A program made the translations under genes and the position numbers. Below are positions 1 to 7,916 of a DNA stretch of 28,097 nucleotides, piece by piece. Numbering within the stretch: position 1 is the stretch's first letter; every line of letters begins with the position of its first letter. Source of the DNA: JBCDBY01 sp039182715 (GTDB taxonomy: Bacteria > Planctomycetota > PLA2). A model generated the notes under the pieces. That model saw only the letters and a list, made by a program, of their open reading frames with translations. It searched no databases and was not told the origin of the DNA. The stretch is from the NCBI GenBank assembly GCA_039182715.1, contig JBCDBY010000015.1, forward strand, positions 1 to 28,097, given 5' to 3'.

Positions 1-35
1 CGGGAGTCCTACGCACCTGCCCGGACCGGTGCTCC

Positions 36-878
36 CTACTTCATTCTTTTTTCAAGACGGGCGAGGCGGTCCATGACCTCGGCCAGTTTGCGCTCCACGC
101 GCGCGACCCGCTTGTCGACCGGCGTCGCCTTCTTCTTTTTCGCCGTCGCGCCCATGGCCCCGGTCTGCTTGAGCTCGCGCAGCAGCTCCGCGCGGGCGCG
201 GTGCCAGATCGCGCGCTCGACGTTGCGCGCCTTCTCCGCCTCCTTCAGCGCGCGCTCCTCGCGCTCCATCCACTGCGCCCAGTTCTTCGGCGCGCCCTTC
301 GTCCGGCGGTTGCTCTTCTTCATCGCCTCCTCGCGGACGCGATCGCGCTGCATGAGCTTCTTCTTCGCCTCCGCGTTGAGCAGCTCGATCTCCTTCTGAA
401 GCGCCTTCATGCGCATCTCGATCTCGCGCTCGGTGACGTCGTCGAGCTTCGCGGCGGGGACCGCCCTCACCTCGCCCTTGCGCAGGGGGTGCGGCGGCGC
501 GACGGCCGCTTCGTCCTGCTTGGGCGCCTTGCCGAGGATGAGGATGCCGGAGATGGTGCCGCTGCCCCGTCGCGCGACGTAGGCGACCTTGGTGCCGGGG
601 CCCTTGCCCTCGAGCGCCGTCATCAGGTCCTGCGTGGACTTGACGGCCCGCTTGTCGAACTGCACGAGCACGTCGCCCTTGCGCAGGCCGGCGCGTGCCG
701 CCGCGGTGTTCGGGAAGACGTCGACGAGGATCAGTCCCGACCGGATGCTCTTGTCGACCTGCAGCATGCTGCGCGTCTCGTCGTTGAGCGGGGCGGGGGA
801 GATGCCGATGTAGCCGCGCTCGCGGTCGGCGGGCGGCGCGAACAGCAGCAGCGTGAGGAACAGGGGGGCGATGCTCAT
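36..878 (-). CDS. Secreted PDZ-domain protein with C-terminal coiled coil
   Basis: A 280-residue protein of unknown exact role. A short hydrophobic N-terminus (about residues 2-15) looks like a signal peptide, so it probably acts outside the cytoplasm. Residues about 21-117 form a PDZ domain of the HtrA/DegP type: a GYIGI carboxylate-binding-like strand, then the classic AARAGLRKGDVLVQF segment (about 60-74). No protease domain precedes it, so it is a stand-alone PDZ protein rather than an HtrA protease. Residues about 145-280 are rich in Lys, Arg and Glu with heptad-like spacing, suggesting coiled coils and possible oligomerisation or scaffolding. The ATG start is supported by an AAGGAG Shine-Dalgarno sequence 5 nt upstream. 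It is divergent from the FHA-GAF-phosphatase gene across 61 bp. The PDZ fold is secure; the function is not. Confidence 0.85.
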   Translation of the reverse strand: MSIAPLFLTLLLFAPPADRERGYIGISPAPLNDETRSMLQVDKSIRSGLILVDVFPNTAAARAGLRKGDVLVQFDKRAVKSTQDLMTALEGKGPGTKVAYVARRGSGTISGILILGKAPKQDEAAVAPPHPLRKGEVRAVPAAKLDDVTEREIEMRMKALQKEIELLNAEAKKKLMQRDRVREEAMKKSNRRTKGAPKNWAQWMEREERALKEAEKARNVERAIWHRARAELLRELKQTGAMGATAKKKKATPVDKRVARVERKLAEVMDRLARLEKRMK

Positions 879-896
879 GGTTTCTCCTTCTCTTCC

Positions 897-902
897 AGAC
901 TA
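897..902 (-). promoter_or_regulatory. Putative -10 box of the PDZ gene
   Basis: TAGTCT read on the minus strand matches TATAAT at four of six positions. It lies 18 nt before the ATG, leaving a short leader that holds the AAGGAG ribosome binding site at 884-889. No good -35 box is visible, so this is a suggestion from position and sequence only. Confidence 0.35.
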
Positions 903-927
903 CGTGTCGGGCGCTCGCGGTGATTGG

Positions 928-933
928 TAGACT
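928..933 (+). promoter_or_regulatory. Putative -10 box, leaderless start of the FHA-GAF-phosphatase gene
   Basis: TAGACT ends 6 nt before the GTG start codon at 940. At that spacing, transcription would begin at or next to the start codon. No Shine-Dalgarno sequence precedes the GTG. The same hexamer occurs upstream of the selenoprotein gene (16471-16476). Confidence 0.45.
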
Positions 934-939
934 TCCGCC

Positions 940-2565
940 GTGGGATTGGTTTTGACGCTTGGCGCCGCCGGAGGCGAGTCCAAAACGCTCCGATTCGACC
1001 AGGACACGGTCACGATCGGCTCGGACCACCTGTGCGACGTGATCGTCGAGGACGAGGGCGTGGCCGACCGCCAGGCGGTCCTGATCCCGCGCGAGGCGCA
1101 CGTCGATCTGTTCGACATCGGGATTTCCGGGGGCGTGCTGGTCAACGGCCGCCGCCTGACCCACGCCGAGCTGCAGCCCAGCGACGAGCTCTGGATCGGC
1201 GGAACCGTCTTCCACGTGGCGCTTTCCAGCCAGGAGGAGCAGATCGTCTCCATCACGGAGATGCCGTCGACGGTCCGGGCGGAAGAGGGCTCCAAGGACG
1301 ATTCCGCCGTCCCCGAGCCGTGGGCCGCGGACAACCGGTTCGCCCTGCTCGACCGCGTCCGCCAGCTGATGAACTCGATCGGCACGGACGCCGACATCTT
1401 CGAGTCGATTCTCGACGTGCTCTTCGACGTCGTGCCGGTGCGGCGCGGATTCATCGCCCTGCGCGGCGACGACGGGGCGCTGCAGATCCGGTCGCACCGC
1501 AACCGCGAGCGCGGCGGGGGCGCGGACGAGAAGATCGCCGTCAGCCGCACGCTGCTCAACAAGGTGGTGGACACCGGCAAGGCGGTGCTCACTTCCGATG
1601 CGGAGGCGGACCCCGAGCTCGCCATGTCGCGCTCGATCCACCAGCTGCGCATCCGCGCGGCGACGGCGGTCCCGCTCAAGGCGGACGGCCGCGTGATCGG
1701 CATCGCCTACGGCGACAACCGCGAGAAGCCGGGCGCGCTCACCAAGGAGCATCTTTCGATCCTCAACGCGCTGGCGAGCGTCGCGGCGGTGGCGGTCGAC
1801 AAGATGCGGCTGCTCGAGGAGTACAAGGCGAAGCAGCAGATCGAGCAGGCGCTCAACATCGCGCGCAACATCCAGCGTCACTTCCTGCCGGCCGAGCCGC
1901 CGTCGTCGGCGGGGCTCGACGTGGCCGGCGCGTCCGAGATGTGCGACGAGACGGGCGGCGCCTACGACGACGCCTTCGAACCCGCGGATGGCCGTCTCTC
2001 GGTGGTCATCGCCGACGTGACCGGCCACGGCGTCGGCTCCGCGCTGCTCATGGCGACGACGCGCGCCGCGCTGCGCGCGCTCATCCAGACCGAGAGCGCG
2101 CCCGGCAAGCTGTTCGGCCAGCTCAACAACATGATCTCGGACGACCTGCGCGACGGCCGCTTCGTCACCTGCTTCATGGCGACGATCGACAACGGCGCGG
2201 TCCGCCACGTGGGCGCCGGGCACACGCCGATGATCGTCTACCGCAAGGCGACCGGGCAGACCGAGATGATCGGCAGCAAGGGGCCGCCGCTCGGCATCTT
2301 CCGCGGCACGAACTTCGTCGAGGGCGAGCCGCTGCAGCTCGATCCGGGCGACGTGGCGGCCCTGCTCACCGACGGGCTCGTCGAGGCGGCACCCGCCGAT
2401 GGCGAAATGTACGGTATGGAGCGGTTCTGTGACGCCGTCGCGGAGGCCTCCGGAGGAACCGCGGAAGAGGTCATCGACCACCTCCGGCGCAGCGTCGGGG
2501 ACTGGGTGCGCGGCGAAAAGCTGCGGGACGACGCCACTCTGGTCGTCATCAAGCGCACCGATTGA
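940..2565 (+). CDS. FHA-GAF-PP2C (RsbU/SpoIIE-type) serine phosphatase
   Basis: A 541-residue cytoplasmic signalling protein. Residues about 1-95 form an FHA-like phosphopeptide-binding domain. It keeps the NG turn (VLVNGRRL), but its GSDHLCD and ADRQA segments lack the usual Arg and Ser/His binding residues. Residues about 125-285 are a GAF sensor domain. Residues about 305-541 are a PPM/PP2C phosphatase of the RsbU/SpoIIE class, with ADVTGHG (Asp359), AGHTPMIVYR, LLTDGLVEA and the terminal RDDATLVVI. The usual GGDYYD signature reads GGAYDD, with Ala341 at the first Asp. Such proteins typically dephosphorylate anti-sigma-factor antagonists; no partner is encoded nearby. The GTG start at 940 is chosen because FHA homology begins at once and a -10-like TAGACT sits 6 nt upstream. 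Confidence 0.88.
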   Translation: MGLVLTLGAAGGESKTLRFDQDTVTIGSDHLCDVIVEDEGVADRQAVLIPREAHVDLFDIGISGGVLVNGRRLTHAELQPSDELWIGGTVFHVALSSQEEQIVSITEMPSTVRAEEGSKDDSAVPEPWAADNRFALLDRVRQLMNSIGTDADIFESILDVLFDVVPVRRGFIALRGDDGALQIRSHRNRERGGGADEKIAVSRTLLNKVVDTGKAVLTSDAEADPELAMSRSIHQLRIRAATAVPLKADGRVIGIAYGDNREKPGALTKEHLSILNALASVAAVAVDKMRLLEEYKAKQQIEQALNIARNIQRHFLPAEPPSSAGLDVAGASEMCDETGGAYDDAFEPADGRLSVVIADVTGHGVGSALLMATTRAALRALIQTESAPGKLFGQLNNMISDDLRDGRFVTCFMATIDNGAVRHVGAGHTPMIVYRKATGQTEMIGSKGPPLGIFRGTNFVEGEPLQLDPGDVAALLTDGLVEAAPADGEMYGMERFCDAVAEASGGTAEEVIDHLRRSVGDWVRGEKLRDDATLVVIKRTD

Positions 2566-2605
2566 CGCGACTTTGCTCCCCGTTCCTGGAACGAAATGAT
2601 TCCAT

Positions 2606-4663
2606 ATGGGTATGCCGCGGAACGCCACGAAGCCCGCTCAGGACGAGACCCGTTCCCTCCCGGCCCGCTTTCCGGGCTATCGGGAGGCGTATCGGCTGCT
2701 GCGCCTCACCCGTCTGATCGACGACGAGGCGCCGAACTTCCTGCGGAAGAACCTGGGCTGGTCCTACCACGCGCCCTGTGCGGGGCATGAGGCGATCCAG
2801 CTCGCGCTGGGCTGCACCTTCCGCGCGAACCAGGACTACCTCTTCCCGTACTACCGCGACCTCTGCACGGTGCTCGCGGGCGGGATCACGCCGACCGAGG
2901 CGATCCTGAACGGCCTGTCGAAGCGCGACGACGTGGCGGGCGGCGGCCGGCACATGTCGAACCACTTCGCCAAGCCGTCCATCCACATCCAGAACGTGTC
3001 GAGCTGCGTGTCGAACCACATCCAGCACGCGGCCGGCCTGGCGCGCGCGGTGAAGAAGTACGACCGCGACGCCGTGGTCTTCGCCAGCTTCGGCGAGAGC
3101 AGTGCGTCGGAGGGTTACGTCTTCGAGGCGCTCAACGGCGCGTCGCGCGAGCGGGTGCCGATGGTCACCGTCATGCAGGACAACGGCTACGGCATCGGCG
3201 TGCCCAAGCACGAGCAGTCGGCCAACGAGAAGATCGCGGAGAACTTCCGCGGTATCAAAGACGTGCACATCGAGTACTGCGACGGCCGCGACGTGCTCGA
3301 CTGTTTCCGCGCCATGGATGCCGCGACCGAATACGCGGCGTCCGGCAAGGGCCCGGCGATCGTCTACGCCTTCTGCGCGCGCATCGGCTCGCACTCCAAC
3401 AGCGACGCGCACGAGCTCTACCGCGACGAGGCGGAGCTCGAGGCGGCGCACGCACGCGACCCGCTTCCGATCTTCCGCCAGTCTCTGCTCGACGAGGGGC
3501 ATCTCTCGGAGGAGGAGCTGGTCGCGGTCGAGACGGAGGCGCAGCAGGAGTTCGAGGCGGCGATGGAAGCGGGCGTGAATGCGCCCGATCCCGACCCCGC
3601 CGACAACCTCGAGAACCTGCTGCCGCCCGCCTACGAGGCGGTCGAGAAGCCGATCGGCGCCGACGAGGGCGAGCGCTGCACGCTGCGCCAGGGCATCAAC
3701 AAGGCGATGAAGGAGGAGTTCCGCCGCAACCCGGACACCTATCTCTGGGGGCAGGACATCGCCAACGGCAAGAAGGAAGGCATCTTCAAGGTGTCCGACG
3801 GGATGCAGGCGGAGTTCGGTCCGGAGCGCGTCTTCAACGCGCCGATCGCGGAGAACTTCATCGTCGGCACCGCGGACGGCTTCTCGCGTCTCGATCCGAA
3901 GATCCGCGTCGTCATCGAGGGCGCCGAATTCGCCGACTACCTCTGGTGCGCCTACGACCAGGTGGTGGAGCTGAGCCACGAGTACTGGCGCACGAACGGG
4001 CAGTTCTCGCCGAACGTGATCATCCGGCTGGCGTCGGGCGGCAACATCGGCGGCGGTCTGTACCACAGCCAGAACATCGAGGGCATCCTCGCCAACCTGC
4101 CGGGCCTGCGCATCGTGCAGCCCGCCTTCGCCGACGACGCCGCGGGCCTCTTCCGCACGGCGATGCGCAGCGAAGGGCCGACGTTCTTCCTCGAGCCGAA
4201 GTACCTCTACAACCTGCCCGCCACGCGCGCGCAGGTGACCGACGACTTCGAGGTGCCGTTCGGCCAGGGCCGCACGCGCCGCGAGGGCGATCACGTCGCC
4301 GTGATCACCTACGGCACCGCCGTGCACCACGCCATGAAGGCGGCAGAGAAGATCGCGGAGGAGGGCGTGTCGGTCGAGATCTTCGATCTGCGCTCGATCA
4401 ACCCGGTCGACTACGACGGCATCCGCGCGGCGGTCGCCAAGACGAGCCGCGTGGTGGTGGCGCACGAGGACAAGCTCTTCGGCGGCTTCGGCGGCGAGAT
4501 CGCCGCCTGGATCGCGAAGGAGTGCTTCGAGCACCTCGACGCGCCGGTCGAGCGCGTGGGCCAGGACTACATCCCGACGCCGTTCCATAAGGGGCTCGAG
4601 GCAGGCATGCAGCTCACGCCGGACCGCGTCTTCGAGGCGATCCGCACCGTCGCGAATTACTAA
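2606..4663 (+). CDS. 2-oxoacid dehydrogenase E1 component, fused alpha and beta subunits
   Basis: A 685-residue thiamine-diphosphate enzyme that would decarboxylate a 2-oxoacid (branched-chain 2-oxoacid or pyruvate type) and transfer the acyl group to a lipoyl E2. Residues about 25-350 are the E1 alpha (PP) domain and about 365-685 the E1 beta (Pyr plus C-terminal) domain, fused in one chain. The thiamine motif, normally GDG...NN, reads GES (Glu164) ... DN (Asp192-Asn193). The SEGYVFEALN and NGYGIGVP segments around it are conserved. The beta half shows APIAENFIVGTADGF, followed by the C-terminal VITYGTAVHHAMKAA and GGFGGEIAAW segments. No E2 or E3 gene is in the window, so the substrate cannot be fixed. 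The ATG at 2606 lies 40 bp after the phosphatase gene; an in-frame ATG at 2612 is an alternative start. Confidence 0.9.
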   Translation: MGMPRNATKPAQDETRSLPARFPGYREAYRLLRLTRLIDDEAPNFLRKNLGWSYHAPCAGHEAIQLALGCTFRANQDYLFPYYRDLCTVLAGGITPTEAILNGLSKRDDVAGGGRHMSNHFAKPSIHIQNVSSCVSNHIQHAAGLARAVKKYDRDAVVFASFGESSASEGYVFEALNGASRERVPMVTVMQDNGYGIGVPKHEQSANEKIAENFRGIKDVHIEYCDGRDVLDCFRAMDAATEYAASGKGPAIVYAFCARIGSHSNSDAHELYRDEAELEAAHARDPLPIFRQSLLDEGHLSEEELVAVETEAQQEFEAAMEAGVNAPDPDPADNLENLLPPAYEAVEKPIGADEGERCTLRQGINKAMKEEFRRNPDTYLWGQDIANGKKEGIFKVSDGMQAEFGPERVFNAPIAENFIVGTADGFSRLDPKIRVVIEGAEFADYLWCAYDQVVELSHEYWRTNGQFSPNVIIRLASGGNIGGGLYHSQNIEGILANLPGLRIVQPAFADDAAGLFRTAMRSEGPTFFLEPKYLYNLPATRAQVTDDFEVPFGQGRTRREGDHVAVITYGTAVHHAMKAAEKIAEEGVSVEIFDLRSINPVDYDGIRAAVAKTSRVVVAHEDKLFGGFGGEIAAWIAKECFEHLDAPVERVGQDYIPTPFHKGLEAGMQLTPDRVFEAIRTVANY

Positions 4664-4676
4664 CGACATTCCGGGG

Positions 4677-4682
4677 TAGAGT
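4677..4682 (+). promoter_or_regulatory. Putative -10 box before the first metallopeptidase-HEAT gene
   Basis: TAGAGT lies in the 27-bp gap after the E1 gene and ends 8 nt before the ATG at 4691. No ribosome binding site is present, fitting a leaderless or nearly leaderless transcript. No clear -35 box. Confidence 0.35.
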
Positions 4683-4690
4683 GCCCCCGG

Positions 4691-7600
4691 ATGCGGAGAC
4701 TCGGGCGACTCGTACTCCTGGCGCTGCTGGTGGGGCTGGCGTGGAAGTCGCGCGTCACGCTGACGCCGCGCGGCCCGCTGTCCGTGCCCGCACCGGACGC
4801 GATCGACCCGTTCTCCCCTGCGCAGCTGCGTGCGCGCATGCAGCACATTGCGCCCATCCTGGCGGAAATCGTGGGGGACCCGATCGACGTCTCATCGTTG
4901 ACCATTCGTCCGGCGCATGCTGGCGTCGAGGCGCGCCGGTCGGCGAATCGCCGGTACCCCGACTTGATCGATGTGACGCGACCGGATTATCGCCCGGAAC
5001 GCGCAGAGAGGGTCCTCACCGGGCTCCGGATGTACTGGTTCGACGCGTTGGGCATCTACAGCCACGACGAGCCCGAGGTGTTGATCCTGCCCGAGACCTT
5101 CGAGACGGAGTTCCGCTCGCCGGTCGAGGACGTTCGGGACGTCATCGTTGCGCACGAACTGGTCCATGTCTGGCAAGGACAGCAGTTCGAGGCGGTCATG
5201 GATCACACGGCGTACACGACCGCGGAGCGCAAGCTCGCCCGGAACGCACTGCTTGAGGGGACGGCCGAATTCCTCTGCCTGGAGGTTGCACGCGAACTCG
5301 GTATCGAGCCGGCGTGGCGGGAGCTTCACGAGGGGCGCGGAGAGTTCCAGTCGAAGCACGCAGGCGCCTTCGATCGCACGCGCTATTGGGCCTACTCGCG
5401 TGGGTACGAGTTTGCGAAAGCGGTGCACGCGCGCTGGGGGCAGGCCGGTTGGAAGCGGCTGTTCGAGAACCCGCCGGTCGACGTCTGGAGCATTGAGCAG
5501 CCCGATGAGTGGCTTGCGCGAGGTACCGTCGAGTCGCGCGACCTCGAGCCGTGGTGGGAGCGGTTCGCCGCCAATCGCGCGCCCGAACCCGACGCGTCGC
5601 CCGGCCTCGGTGCATGGCGGTCGCGGCCTCTCAAGCGAGGGGATCTCGTCGGTCGCTTCCAGCGCGCGGGCATGCCCGCCGACGCATGGAGCGGATGCCG
5701 AGGCGGGTTGCTCGTGCGCGGGGTGCCGGAGGCGGGCGTGCTGGCGCACAAGACCGTCCTCGTGCTGGCGTGGCGCTTCCCCTCGCGGGACGCCGCGCAG
5801 AAGGTCGCTCGCGAGCTGGAACGCGCCATGCGGGCGCGATCGTTCGAGACCGGCCTGACCGGCGCGATGCGCGAGCGTCGCGACGGCGGCATCGCCCTGA
5901 GCTGGCCTCGCTTTGCGACCGGTTCGTTCCTGCCCACGGAACGGGTATGGGCCATGCGCGTGCAGGACGATCTCGTCCTCGAGGCGGCTGCGATCGGAGC
6001 CGGTCTCGCGCCGGCGCTATTGACGCTGCTCGACCCGGAGCGTGTCGATCGTCCGATGCCGGTCCAAGACGAATCCGGATGGGTCGCGGGCGAGCACGAC
6101 GCCGTGGCCTGGCTCGAAGCGCTCTCGACCCCGTTCAAGACCGAACTCGGACCGCTGCTTGAGGCCGCACTCGCGTCCGATGACCCTGACGTTGCTCGCT
6201 TTGCGCTCGCGAGACTGGGGTCCGAAGACCAGCGTCCTCGTCCCGTCGCGGTCGGCGTGCCGGATCGCATCCAAGCGCTGCTCGCCTCGCCCGATGCATC
6301 AATGCGCGCCCTTTCGCTCCGCGCCGCGAACGCGCTCGCCGAGGACGTCGATCGGAAAGTCTGGAAGCCACTCGCGACCGACCCCTCGCCGTTCGTGCGC
6401 GCGACCGCGGCCGGATGTCGCGAGCTGTTCGCGTCGGCCGATCGATTTCGCTCGGATGAGGATGCCGTCGTGCGTCGGATCGCGGGTGTCGAACGGACAG
6501 ACCTCGCATGGCGAGGATCCTCCTCCGTCGACGATCTTCTGCAGCCGCCAAGCGAGCGACGTTCGAGGCGGCTGAAGGCGATGATCGACAGCATCGCGGG
6601 ATTCGGCTCCGATGATCGCGCCGCGACCTGGGAACGACGGCTTGATCAGCTGCACTCGCCCGATCTCGAATCCCGTTCGGCGGCTCTAATGTACGCGAGT
6701 ATCGACCACGAAGATATGCCTCCGGAGTTCGTGGACCAGCTTCCGCGGACCTTCGACGTCGCGGCCATGCGGCGGTCGGCCGTGAGTCTTCTCCTTGAAC
6801 CAGACGTAGACCGGGAACGGGTCGCGGACGAGCTGACCCGCTACCTCGGCCATCCGCGATGGCGCGCGGAATCGCTGCAGGTTTTGACCCTGGCGGCACG
6901 TCGCCCCGAGGTCGTGGCGCAGGCAGAGGCCCTGCTCGAAGCGAACTCGCCGGTTGTGCGCACCTCGGCCGCACTCTATCTGTCCGTGCATGCGAGCGCG
7001 GACCGTGCGCGATACGAGCGCCTCGTGCTGGATGCGTGGTCCGACGTGCCGGAATCGTTGCGGATCGCGACGCTGCGCACGCACGTCGAGGGTGTCTTGC
7101 TCGGGCTTCGTGCGAGTTCATACTCGCTGCAAAAGGCGGCGCGGGACCAGGCCGTGCAGGGCCGGGAGTGGGACGCCTTACTGGGTGCCATGGACGATTT
7201 GGCACCGCGACTCGCGCGCGACTTCTGGGACGATTTCGCACGTGCCGTCGATGATCTGGACGCCGCGGCGATGCCGGGCGCGCTCGAGGCGCTGCAGCGC
7301 CACCTGACACGGTGGGCGGAATCGGAACAGCTGCCCGAACTCGATTGGGAGCTTGGGTGGGGCGAGCCGGACGACCTGCGCGAACATCGAGCGGGCGCGC
7401 AGGGTCTGCTCGACGCCATTGATCGCTGTCTGGTGCGAAAGGACGCGCCGGCGTTCCGGTTCGAGCTCGCGCGCCTGCGCCGCGCGCTCGAGCCGGACAG
7501 CGCCGGCGCAGAGGTCGAGCGTGCGATTGGTGAACTGGCCTCCCTGCGAGCGGTTCCGCGTGATCGTCTCGAGGACGATCATGTGGAGGCGGCCGGCGAA

Positions 7601-7894
7601 CTGCTCGAAGGTCGGGACTCGATCCATCCGAAGATCCTGGCGGCGTTGCTCCGCGCGAGCGCCGAGCTCGGCGCTCGGCACGGATGGAGGAGTCTCGACC
7701 TGCGGGCCCTGCTCGGCGAGGACGCATCTCGACTCGACGTCGCCCGCGCGATGCTGCCACGTCTGCTCGATCGCAATACGCGGGCAGCGGCGCGGCTCGC
7801 GGTCGACATCTTGGACGCGTTGCCGAGCGAGAAGTTCGAGATTCCGCCCGCGCTTCCGTCGTGGGAGGAGTCGTTCGCGGACCACCGACGGTGA
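4691..7894 (+). CDS. Membrane-anchored zinc-peptidase-like protein with HEAT-like repeats (paralogue 1)
   Basis: A 1067-residue protein that I do not recognise as a named family. A basic, then hydrophobic N-terminus (about residues 2-18) suggests a signal anchor, placing the rest outside the cytoplasm. A gluzincin-like motif HELVH (His155, Glu156, His159) is followed by EGTAEF (Glu189, Glu193), the usual position of the third zinc ligand, so a metallopeptidase fold is likely. Residues about 440-1060 are helical with recurring D-P-x-V-R/A-x-x-A units typical of HEAT/ARM repeats, suggesting substrate or partner binding. It is a full-length paralogue of the gene at 10903-14133, sharing VEARRSA, AHELVHVWQ, the CRGGLLV/ARGGLLL segment and the ending AVDILD...PPAL. 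Catalytic activity is inferred from the motif only. Confidence 0.75.
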   Translation: MRRLGRLVLLALLVGLAWKSRVTLTPRGPLSVPAPDAIDPFSPAQLRARMQHIAPILAEIVGDPIDVSSLTIRPAHAGVEARRSANRRYPDLIDVTRPDYRPERAERVLTGLRMYWFDALGIYSHDEPEVLILPETFETEFRSPVEDVRDVIVAHELVHVWQGQQFEAVMDHTAYTTAERKLARNALLEGTAEFLCLEVARELGIEPAWRELHEGRGEFQSKHAGAFDRTRYWAYSRGYEFAKAVHARWGQAGWKRLFENPPVDVWSIEQPDEWLARGTVESRDLEPWWERFAANRAPEPDASPGLGAWRSRPLKRGDLVGRFQRAGMPADAWSGCRGGLLVRGVPEAGVLAHKTVLVLAWRFPSRDAAQKVARELERAMRARSFETGLTGAMRERRDGGIALSWPRFATGSFLPTERVWAMRVQDDLVLEAAAIGAGLAPALLTLLDPERVDRPMPVQDESGWVAGEHDAVAWLEALSTPFKTELGPLLEAALASDDPDVARFALARLGSEDQRPRPVAVGVPDRIQALLASPDASMRALSLRAANALAEDVDRKVWKPLATDPSPFVRATAAGCRELFASADRFRSDEDAVVRRIAGVERTDLAWRGSSSVDDLLQPPSERRSRRLKAMIDSIAGFGSDDRAATWERRLDQLHSPDLESRSAALMYASIDHEDMPPEFVDQLPRTFDVAAMRRSAVSLLLEPDVDRERVADELTRYLGHPRWRAESLQVLTLAARRPEVVAQAEALLEANSPVVRTSAALYLSVHASADRARYERLVLDAWSDVPESLRIATLRTHVEGVLLGLRASSYSLQKAARDQAVQGREWDALLGAMDDLAPRLARDFWDDFARAVDDLDAAAMPGALEALQRHLTRWAESEQLPELDWELGWGEPDDLREHRAGAQGLLDAIDRCLVRKDAPAFRFELARLRRALEPDSAGAEVERAIGELASLRAVPRDRLEDDHVEAAGELLEGRDSIHPKILAALLRASAELGARHGWRSLDLRALLGEDASRLDVARAMLPRLLDRNTRAAARLAVDILDALPSEKFEIPPALPSWEESFADHRR

Positions 7895-7904
7895 GACCGC
7901 TCGC

Positions 7905-7910
7905 TACAAT
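7905..7910 (+). promoter_or_regulatory. Putative -10 box of the lipoprotein gene
   Basis: TACAAT (five of six matches to TATAAT) ends 6 nt before the GTG at 7917. This suggests an internal promoter for the downstream three-gene unit, with a leaderless start. Confidence 0.45.
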
Positions 7911-7916
7911 TCGGGG

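Noticed and set aside
13..32. Terminator hairpin downstream of the PDZ gene
   Set aside because: GCACC/GGTGC pairs over only 5 bp and no T-run follows on the minus strand.
52..2628. Very long open frame on the minus strand (858 codons)
   Set aside because: It runs antisense through the phosphatase gene and out of frame through the PDZ gene. Its Arg/Ala/Gly-rich translation has no recognisable domain, and it is typical of high-GC antisense noise. The same applies to long antisense frames at 2549-4846, 10882-13692 and 26400-28034.
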